Of a stretch of 13,399 bases of DNA, positions 8,313 through 13,399 are shown piece after piece (positions within the stretch are counted from its first letter, which is position 1; each line of letters starts with the position of its first letter). The notes below the pieces were generated by a model. The model saw only the letters and a list, made by a program, of their open reading frames with translations, made no database searches and had not been told where the DNA came from. This DNA comes from G020354785 sp964580815 (GTDB lineage: Bacteria; Bacteroidota; Bacteroidia; Bacteroidales; UBA10428): the NCBI GenBank assembly GCA_964580815.1, contig CAZOLY010000088.1:1-13399 (forward strand), in the 5' to 3' direction. Position numbers and translations under genes: made by a program.

Positions 8313-9695
8313 CTAATTAATACATAAAGCATCATTTAATGCAATTATTGCCTTTTTATAATCTTTACGATTAATAACGAACTGCATATTCACCTGCTTG
8401 AGTGATTGAGAAATACATTCTATATTAATATTATTATTTGCCAGTGCCTGCGTTGCTTTTACCAGTATTCCCGGTTTTGCTATATTGGTGCCGAGGGCGC
8501 ATACCAAAGCAACAGGCAGTACTGTAATTTCATGATAATTCTTCTTCAATTCCTTTATCAGCTCATTATTCAAATCTTCCTCCAGTATAACCTGTGTTAT
8601 GCTGTTTGCATTTGTTGCTTTCATTATATAACTGACATTATATTTTTGAAATATCTCCATAATACCCCTGTCAAAACCAACCTCCCCAACCATAAAGGGA
8701 TCATGTATCTCGATAGCTACGACCTTATCAATTCCTGAAATAATTTCCACTCTCTTATCCTCACTGATATAATCCTTTGAGATCAAAGTACCGGGATGGT
8801 TGGGCTCAAATGTATTTTTTATGCGTATGTTTATTCCTGCTATTTCCAAAGGTTTGGAGGCCTTTGGATGAATTGCTTCCATGCCTATGTCAGCAAGCTG
8901 ATCGGCCACATTAAAATTAGTGTGTCCGACCGGAATTGATTTGTCGATACCAACAATGTTGGGATCTGCTGAAGAAAGATGATACAATTTATGTATGACC
9001 GCCTCGTCTGCTTTCACTTCAACCGCGATTTTGCTGAATGTCACCTCTGAATATCCCCTGTCAAATTCTCTCATTATTCCTTCGGTGCCTTTTATATATC
9101 CGGTTACTATAGGAATGGTTTTGGAATAGTCAAGGCTTACAAAAGCATTATGTATCCTTTCATCTATAGTAAGATATTCAGAATCATTAAATCCGCATAA
9201 ATCAACAAAGATTGCATTAATACCATTATTCTCCAGGATATTTACAGTATTAAATGCCGAATGCGCTTCCCCTATGGAAGAAAGTATCTCGCGTGCAGCA
9301 AGCAATATATTTTGCCTGTTGACATATCCTGAAGCCAGAACGTCTGCCAGGCTGTTCAAATAATTCTGTGCCTGTACAATCCTGTTGGTGATAAACTTAT
9401 CAGCGACCTCTATATCGAGATTAATGTCAGTAAAAGTCATGTTGATATCAAGCAATTTATTTAGAAGCCCATGGAGTGCCCTGCTATAATCCTCATTATT
9501 CAGGAACTTCTGATAAATCCCCGGTTCCCCTGTCTTCTTATGTTCAAGCAGCCAGTTAGTAACATTCTCGTAAGCCGATACTACAAAAATTCTGTTATAG
9601 TAATCACAATCTTCCCTTTCACCAATAATAATATTTTTAAGGACTTCATGGAACTTGGACATTGAAGTTCCTCCAATTTTTTCAACTGTGAGCAT
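8313..9695 (-). CDS. Aspartate kinase, ectoine-type (Ask_Ect-like) lineage
   Basis: 460 residues, a second aspartokinase unlike the one at 6338. The N-terminus is VEKIGGTSMSKF (K6 phosphate-binding lysine), followed by YNRIFVVSAYENVTN and HKKTGEPGIYQKF (54-66). The kinase domain continues with SEVTFSKIAVEV, the HLSSADPNIVG segment (near 235-246), EAIHPKASKPLEIAG and KNTFEPNHPGTLIS. From about 315 on lies the ACT regulatory region. These phrases match what I remember of the Ask_Ect lineage that supplies aspartyl phosphate for ectoine synthesis in proteobacteria. No ectABC genes are in the window, so the ectoine link is by lineage only, and a general or lysine-branch role is equally possible. 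The start is ATG 9693-9695; no consensus promoter is visible in the 137-base spacer upstream, which holds a 17-base palindrome. Confidence 0.9.
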   Translation of the reverse strand: MLTVEKIGGTSMSKFHEVLKNIIIGEREDCDYYNRIFVVSAYENVTNWLLEHKKTGEPGIYQKFLNNEDYSRALHGLLNKLLDINMTFTDINLDIEVADKFITNRIVQAQNYLNSLADVLASGYVNRQNILLAAREILSSIGEAHSAFNTVNILENNGINAIFVDLCGFNDSEYLTIDERIHNAFVSLDYSKTIPIVTGYIKGTEGIMREFDRGYSEVTFSKIAVEVKADEAVIHKLYHLSSADPNIVGIDKSIPVGHTNFNVADQLADIGMEAIHPKASKPLEIAGINIRIKNTFEPNHPGTLISKDYISEDKRVEIISGIDKVVAIEIHDPFMVGEVGFDRGIMEIFQKYNVSYIMKATNANSITQVILEEDLNNELIKELKKNYHEITVLPVALVCALGTNIAKPGILVKATQALANNNINIECISQSLKQVNMQFVINRKDYKKAIIALNDALCIN

Positions 9696-9805
9696 TTAAA
9701 TTTACTATTTGGTTATTATAAAATCAGGACATTATTTTACATCTAAAAGTAATTATTTTTAATTAAATAAATATTCAGAAACCATATATAGTTTACATAT
9801 TAGTT

Positions 9806-9822
9806 ATAATTGTCACAATTAT
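9806..9822. repeat. Perfect 17-base palindrome (operator-like)
   Basis: ATAATTGT-C-ACAATTAT is an inverted repeat with perfect 8-bp arms around one central base. It lies 11 bases after the lipoprotein stop and 111 bases upstream of the second aspartokinase start (both minus strand). It could fold as a short hairpin at the end of the lipoprotein transcript, but it lacks a T-run, so a dimeric-regulator site is at least as likely. Confidence 0.4.
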
Positions 9823-9832
9823 CCTGAGCAAT

Positions 9833-10348
9833 CTAATTGAGATTAATCCTGAATACCGGTTTATATCCTATAACCTCGGTGCTGTCGCCCTTGAACTCAT
9901 ACCCCAGGACTATATATATTATTCTCTTCTCCATAGTCAGGTTTGCAGCATCAAAATACCAGGTTTCCGCAAATTGCACTTTGCCAACCTTCTCCCTTTC
10001 AAAATCCTCATTTTTTTCAACTTTTCTAAGGTCGCGCGGAGAAATCTTCTCACCTGTAAAAAAATCGTATACAGTGGCCTGCTTATTATACACGGCATCA
10101 AAAAGCTGATCAACAAACTTATCCCTTTTAAGATAGCCAAGACATTTTTCAGTCCATTCATCATCGGGATAAGGATTCTTTATTATTACATCATAAATTA
10201 TTGTATCGGCTATCATATTTTCTGCCAGGGAATCCGGTTTATATTTTATATCCTGCCTGTGATCCATGGATTCCTGCCTCTTTTCCTTGCAGCTTACAAA
10301 GTTAATGATCACATATGACAGGAACAGATAAATAATAAATTTATTCAT
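9833..10348 (-). CDS. Small lipoprotein of unknown function, possibly GldN-like
   Basis: 171 residues. The N-terminus is a lipoprotein signal: MNKF, a hydrophobic core, then FVSC with the acylated cysteine at residue 20, so the mature protein is anchored in a membrane. A charged, probably unstructured linker follows (21-45). A compact domain then has DEWTEKCLGYL (63-73), FVDQLFDAVYNKQATVYDFFTGE (78-100), the segment ETWYFD (128-133) and a closing strand ending in YKPVFRINLN. The order 'small helical pair, YD-F, W-FD, then R-I-I' faintly recalls the GldN/PorN proteins of the type IX secretion apparatus. That is a weak, memory-based resemblance, and the protein is shorter than typical GldN. Start ATG 10346-10348, stop TAG 9833-9835. 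The gene seems to stand alone between pyrC and the second aspartokinase. Confidence 0.75.
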   Translation of the reverse strand: MNKFIIYLFLSYVIINFVSCKEKRQESMDHRQDIKYKPDSLAENMIADTIIYDVIIKNPYPDDEWTEKCLGYLKRDKFVDQLFDAVYNKQATVYDFFTGEKISPRDLRKVEKNEDFEREKVGKVQFAETWYFDAANLTMEKRIIYIVLGYEFKGDSTEVIGYKPVFRINLN

Positions 10349-10461
10349 TATTACTAATACTATTAATTATTAAACTAAAGTTAACAAATTTCAATATCCA
10401 ATTGTCAGTGCAAGGCAATTTTAATATTTTTTAAATCTTCTGCCATTTAATTCTCCCTGTG

Positions 10462-11802
10462 TTACCTGTTAAAAACAAGTTTCCTGCCGCAGGCAGTATC
10501 AGCTATTCTGCCTTCATTATATACAAGGTGGCCATTAATAAACGTATGGCTTACAGCAGAATGAAAGTTAGTATTTTCCAGGGGTGACCATTTACACTTA
10601 TATAAAATATTCTCCGGTGTAACTTTCCATTCATGGTTTAAATCCACCAGCACCAAATCGGCATAGTAACCTTCCCTTATGTAGCCTCTTCTGTCAATAC
10701 TGAAAATATCGGACGGAGCATGACACATTTTGTTGACAATATCCTCAAGAGATATCATTCCCCTGTGATAAAACTCAAGCATAGCAGCAAGTGAATGCTG
10801 AATCATGGGCATTCCTGATGGTGCCTTTAAATAGGAATTATTTTTTTCATCAAGTGTATGCGGAGCATGGTCGGTGCCAATAAGGTCTATTTTCCCTTCT
10901 AACAATCCCTTGAAAAGTGCTTCTTTATCCGTGGCAGTCTTAATTGCAGGATTACATTTTATTCTTGTTCCTGATTTCTCATAGTCATCATCATCAAACC
11001 ACAGGTGGTGAATACTCACCTCGGAAGTTATCCTTTTAGCAGCAGCCGGAACACCGGCGTCAAAAAGTCCGAGCTCCTTTTCTGTTGAGATATGGAGTAT
11101 ATGCAATCTTGCATTATATTTTAAAGCCAGCTCAACGGCCAGGGAAGAAGATTTATAACAAGCTTCCGTGCTTCTTATCAGGGGGTGACATTTAATATCT
11201 ATGTCATCTTTATACTTAGCTCTGTATTTCCTTAAATTATTCATTATGATCTCTTCATCTTCACAATGAGCAGCTATCATCATATGCGATTCTGAAAAAA
11301 TATCCCTGAGAGTATTATTATTAATAACCATATTGCCGGTTGAAGATCCCAGAAAAACTTTTATTCCGCATACTTCACGCGGATTTGTCTTTAATAATTC
11401 ATCAAGATTGGTATCCGTTGCTCCTATATAAAATGAGTAATTTGCCTGCGAGCATTTTTCAGCAAGGGCAAATTTTTCTTCCAGCAGTTCCTGTGTGATT
11501 GTTTGCGGGATGGTATTGGGCATGTCCATATAAGAAGTTACTCCGCCTGCAACCGCAGCTTTTGATTCGGTTGCGATATCAGCTTTATGCGTCAGACCCG
11601 GCTCCCTGAAGTGAACATGATCATCAATTATACCGGGGATAAGAATTTTATCAGCAGCATCTATGACTGCTGCATCATTAACATTATCTGCTAACGGCCC
11701 TTCATATATCTTTTCAATTATCTCATCATTTATAAGAATATCTCCCTTAAATCTGCGGCCTTCATTTATGATTGCAGCATTCTTTATCAGGATTTTTGCC
11801 AT
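10462..11802 (-). CDS. pyrC: Dihydroorotase
   Basis: Cyclises carbamoyl-aspartate to dihydroorotate in de novo pyrimidine synthesis; a cytoplasmic zinc amidohydrolase. 446 residues. Metal-site residues are all visible: HVHFREPG (H62, H64), K148 in GIKVFLGSSTGNM (likely the carbamylated bridging lysine, by analogy with hydantoinase-type members), H179 in AAHCEDE, H238 in ILHIST, and D312 in GTDHAPH. These complete motifs argue for an active enzyme rather than an inactive pyrC' paralogue. Allantoinase or dihydropyrimidinase are related alternatives, but the FREPG box and the SSTGNM segment favour dihydroorotase. The ATG (11800-11802) comes seven bases after the stop of the glycosyltransferase gene, so the two form an operon driven from upstream of 12541. 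Confidence 0.94.
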   Translation of the reverse strand: MAKILIKNAAIINEGRRFKGDILINDEIIEKIYEGPLADNVNDAAVIDAADKILIPGIIDDHVHFREPGLTHKADIATESKAAVAGGVTSYMDMPNTIPQTITQELLEEKFALAEKCSQANYSFYIGATDTNLDELLKTNPREVCGIKVFLGSSTGNMVINNNTLRDIFSESHMMIAAHCEDEEIIMNNLRKYRAKYKDDIDIKCHPLIRSTEACYKSSSLAVELALKYNARLHILHISTEKELGLFDAGVPAAAKRITSEVSIHHLWFDDDDYEKSGTRIKCNPAIKTATDKEALFKGLLEGKIDLIGTDHAPHTLDEKNNSYLKAPSGMPMIQHSLAAMLEFYHRGMISLEDIVNKMCHAPSDIFSIDRRGYIREGYYADLVLVDLNHEWKVTPENILYKCKWSPLENTNFHSAVSHTFINGHLVYNEGRIADTACGRKLVFNR

Positions 11803-11809
11803 GTGACAA

Positions 11810-12541
11810 TTACCTTTTGTAGGATCTGAAAAAACTGTTAAACTTCATTTTCAGGACTCCCCAAAGAGCTTCATTAAATATGCCGCCGCTCATCTTTGAG
11901 GTCCCTTCCCTTCTGTCCGTAAAAACGATGGGTATCTCTATAATGTTAAATCCCATTTTCCATGCTGTAAATTTCATCTCTATCTGAAAAGCATACCCTC
12001 TGAATTTTATACTGTCCAGATCTATTGACTCGAGGACTTTTCTGGTATAACATTTGAACCCTGCAGTTGTATCTCTAATGTTCATGCCTGTTATGAGCCT
12101 CACATAAGCAGAAGCAAAATAAGATATAAGTACCCTTCCCACAGGCCAGTTTACCACATTAACGCCCGATTTATACCTTGAGCCTATTGACATATCGGCC
12201 CCGTTAAGACAGGCATCGTGCAACCTGATTAAATCTTTGGGATTATGTGAGAAATCGGCATCCATCTCAAATATATAATCATAACCTTTTTCAAGGGCCC
12301 ATTTAAATCCGCAGATATAGGCAGTACCTAATCCAAGTTTACTTTGTCTTTCAATAAGGTGCAAGTTGTCAATAAACTCAGATTCTTTAAGGTGTTTTAC
12401 AATATCAGCCGTTTTATCAGGTGAGCCATCATCAACTACAAGAATGTCATAAGGTTTTGAGAGGGAGAATATTTTTTTTATCATCTTCTCTATATTCTCT
12501 TTTTCATTAAAGGTTGGAATTATGACTAAAGCGTTGTTCAC
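11810..12541 (-). CDS. Polyprenol-phosphate mannosyltransferase-like GT2 (GTG start)
   Basis: 243 residues of a GT-A fold glycosyltransferase family 2 enzyme, of the kind that moves a sugar from a nucleotide donor to polyprenyl phosphate at the cytoplasmic membrane (DPM1-like). Motifs: VIIPTFNEKENIE (6-18), VVDDGSPD with donor-binding D37/D38, the metal-binding DAD at 94-96 in EMDADFSHNP, GSRY (120-123), DTTAGFKCYTR (about 157-167) and a late REGTSKMS segment. There are no C-terminal membrane helices, which matches the single-domain DPM1 form. Mannose is typical of the family, but the donor sugar is not proven here. The start is GTG (12539-12541): TAA lies four codons upstream in frame and no ATG occurs before the VIIPTFNE core. 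It is the first gene of an operon with pyrC. Confidence 0.9.
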   Translation of the reverse strand: MNNALVIIPTFNEKENIEKMIKKIFSLSKPYDILVVDDGSPDKTADIVKHLKESEFIDNLHLIERQSKLGLGTAYICGFKWALEKGYDYIFEMDADFSHNPKDLIRLHDACLNGADMSIGSRYKSGVNVVNWPVGRVLISYFASAYVRLITGMNIRDTTAGFKCYTRKVLESIDLDSIKFRGYAFQIEMKFTAWKMGFNIIEIPIVFTDRREGTSKMSGGIFNEALWGVLKMKFNSFFRSYKR

Positions 12542-12569
12542 CCTTTTGGCTTATTAAAATTTCAACTAA

Positions 12570-12595
12570 TATATAAATTTTATATACAAATCTTA
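12570..12595 (-). promoter_or_regulatory. Candidate promoter and AT palindrome upstream of the glycosyltransferase-pyrC operon
   Basis: On the minus strand TAAGATTTG (12595-12587) resembles the Bacteroidota -7 box TAnnTTTG with one extra base. It runs straight into a perfect 17-base inverted repeat (TATATAAA-T-TTTATATA on the plus strand, 12570-12586), where transcription would begin. No -33 TTTG is seen. The AT-only palindrome could be chance in such AT-rich DNA, so this is tentative. Confidence 0.25.
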
Positions 12596-12783
12596 CTGCT
12601 CTTTTTAAGGTAATCTTGTTTTTTTATTACTAATTAACATCAAAATCGTTTGTATTATTACAGAACTAAGTTAATACTTCACTATGTATAATATATTTTC
12701 ATGTCCTTCAGGTTGATTTTAAGTAAGATAACTCAATAAGCTGTTAAAATATGAATGAAGGGCTTAAAAATATCTGTATTTCT

Positions 12784-12815
12784 TTTGTTGGGAAAAAATT
12801 TAGTTATACATTTGC
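12784..12815 (+). promoter_or_regulatory. rRNA operon promoter P1 (Bacteroidota consensus)
   Basis: TTTG at 12784-12787, a 19-base spacer and TACATTTGC at 12807-12815 match the Bacteroidota primary-sigma consensus TTTG-N19-21-TAnnTTTGY exactly. Transcription should start near 12820, giving a leader of about 225 bases before mature 16S. AT-rich DNA just upstream could act as an UP-like element. Confidence 0.85.
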
Positions 12816-12837
12816 AGCCGCTTTTGACCTGCTGAAT

Positions 12838-12861
12838 TTTTATAGCATATAAAATTTTTTT
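12838..12861 (+). other. AT-only hairpin followed by seven T in the rRNA leader
   Basis: TTTTATA (12838-12844), loop GCA, TATAAAA (12848-12854), then T7 (12855-12861). It has the outline of an intrinsic terminator about 18 bases after the predicted start, but the stem has no G-C pair, so it would be a weak pause site at most. Confidence 0.35.
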
Positions 12862-12916
12862 AGTAATAAAGCAAAATAAATATTGATAAAAGATGGCAAA
12901 TCTTTCTTATGTTTAT

Positions 12917-12925
12917 TAATTTTGT
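12917..12925 (+). promoter_or_regulatory. Possible second rRNA promoter (P2)
   Basis: TAATTTTGT matches the -7 consensus TAnnTTTGY. About 20 bases upstream there is only TGG instead of TTG, so the -33 element is weak. Tandem promoters are common in rRNA operons, which is the main reason to list it. Confidence 0.35.
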
Positions 12926-12943
12926 CATCCCAAAACATTATTA

Positions 12944-12954
12944 AGTTCTTTGAA
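12944..12954 (+). promoter_or_regulatory. boxA-like antitermination element in the rRNA leader
   Basis: AGTTCTTTGAA lies about 90 bases before mature 16S. It resembles boxA (TGCTCTTTA in Escherichia coli), the NusB/NusE binding site that lets polymerase resist Rho on rRNA operons. A GTTCTTTGA form at this spot is familiar from Bacteroidota leaders, as I recall. Confidence 0.55.
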
Positions 12955-13044
12955 AAAATTGAAGAGGCCAAAAAGGTTCGAATAATACATATTGGAAGTT
13001 CCTATATGAGTAATAAATCTTGAGACATATCAAAATTCTTTATT

Positions 13045-13399
13045 ACAATGAAGAGTTTGATCCTGGCTCAGGATGAACGCTAGCGGCAGGCTTAACACAT
13101 GCAAGTCGAGGGGTAAGTCCCGATTTATCGGGAACACGACCGGCGCACGGGTGAGTAACGCGTATGCAACTTACCTCTAACTGGGGGATAGCCCGGAGAA
13201 ATTCGGATTAATACCCCATAATATCATAGTTACGCATGTTACTATGATTAAAGTTCCGATGGTTAGAGATAGGCATGCGTACCATTAGCTTGTTGGTGAG
13301 GTAACGGCTCACCAAGGCAACGATGGTTAGGGGATCTGAGAGGATGGTCCCCCACACTGGTACTGAGACACGGACCAGACTCCTACGGGAGGCAGCAGT
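13045..13399 (+). rRNA. rrs: 16S ribosomal RNA, 5' portion
   Basis: About the first 355 bases of 16S rRNA; the window ends inside the gene, just after CCTACGGGAGGCAGCAGT (about E. coli position 358). The universal AGAGTTTGATCCTGGCTCAG starts at 13052, corresponding to E. coli position 8, so the mature 5' end is placed near 13045 by alignment. GATGAACGCTAGCGGCAGGC, CGGCGCACGGGTGAGTAACGCG and GGTACTGAGACACGGACCAG are Bacteroidota-like. The V1 helix is very short (CCCGA / TCGGG, 13119-13132, loop TTTA), and V2 has a perfect 8-bp stem ATCATAGT / ACTATGAT (13223-13248). This start reads out of the window to the right, so 23S and spacer tRNAs are expected beyond the edge. Confidence 0.98.

Larger units (their letters stand above)
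12542..13044. other. Gene-free divergent region between the glycosyltransferase and 16S rRNA
   Basis: 503 bases without a credible ORF or tRNA. The left half (12542-12783) is very AT-rich and should hold the minus-strand promoter for the glycosyltransferase-pyrC pair and any upstream elements for the rRNA operon. The right half holds one strong and one weak rRNA promoter candidate, then the rRNA leader with an AT hairpin and a boxA-like element. Confidence 0.8.

Noticed and set aside
9837..10318. Several overlapping open frames of 75-114 codons on both strands across the lipoprotein gene
   Set aside because: They lack family motifs and sensible starts. The 171-residue frame has a signal peptide and lipobox and explains the region.
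1..13399. CRISPR arrays, insertion sequences, tRNA genes, prophage or toxin-antitoxin genes
   Set aside because: I saw no spaced direct repeats, transposase motifs, terminal repeats, cloverleaf sequences or paired small toxin/antitoxin frames.

Overview
This window comes from a Bacteroidota chromosome that is AT-rich. The 16S rRNA start at the right edge, the class of outer-membrane proteins, the near absence of Shine-Dalgarno sequences and a textbook Bacteroidota promoter (TTTG, 19 bases, TAnnTTTGC) in front of the rRNA all point the same way. I do not assign an order. It is almost entirely housekeeping DNA. I see no mobile element, CRISPR array, toxin-antitoxin pair or defence system, and no convincing undescribed system.

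Left block, minus strand: type III pantothenate kinase (coaX), an outer-membrane barrel protein and a TPR-type secreted protein that runs off the left edge form a tight operon with overlapping or closely spaced genes. Upstream lies mfd, the transcription-repair coupling factor. It ends in its own intrinsic terminator, and a candidate coaX promoter overlaps that terminator's T-run.

Middle block: a plus-strand aspartate kinase is divergent from mfd. It meets a minus-strand outer-membrane barrel protein tail to tail, sharing the four bases TTAA of their stop codons. Next comes a second aspartate kinase, on the minus strand, of a clearly different lineage that resembles the ectoine-associated type. 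Two unlike aspartokinases within 3.4 kb is the main metabolic oddity. A small lipoprotein of unknown function follows.

Right block: a polyprenol-phosphate-mannose-synthase-like glycosyltransferase (GTG start) and dihydroorotase (pyrC) form a two-gene minus-strand operon seven bases apart. A 503-base gene-free stretch separates them from the plus-strand rRNA operon. That stretch holds the rRNA promoter(s), a leader with a boxA-like element and an AT-only hairpin. The window ends about 355 bases into 16S rRNA.

Together the genes cover CoA synthesis, pyrimidine synthesis, entry to the aspartate amino-acid family, DNA repair, envelope biogenesis and ribosome production.
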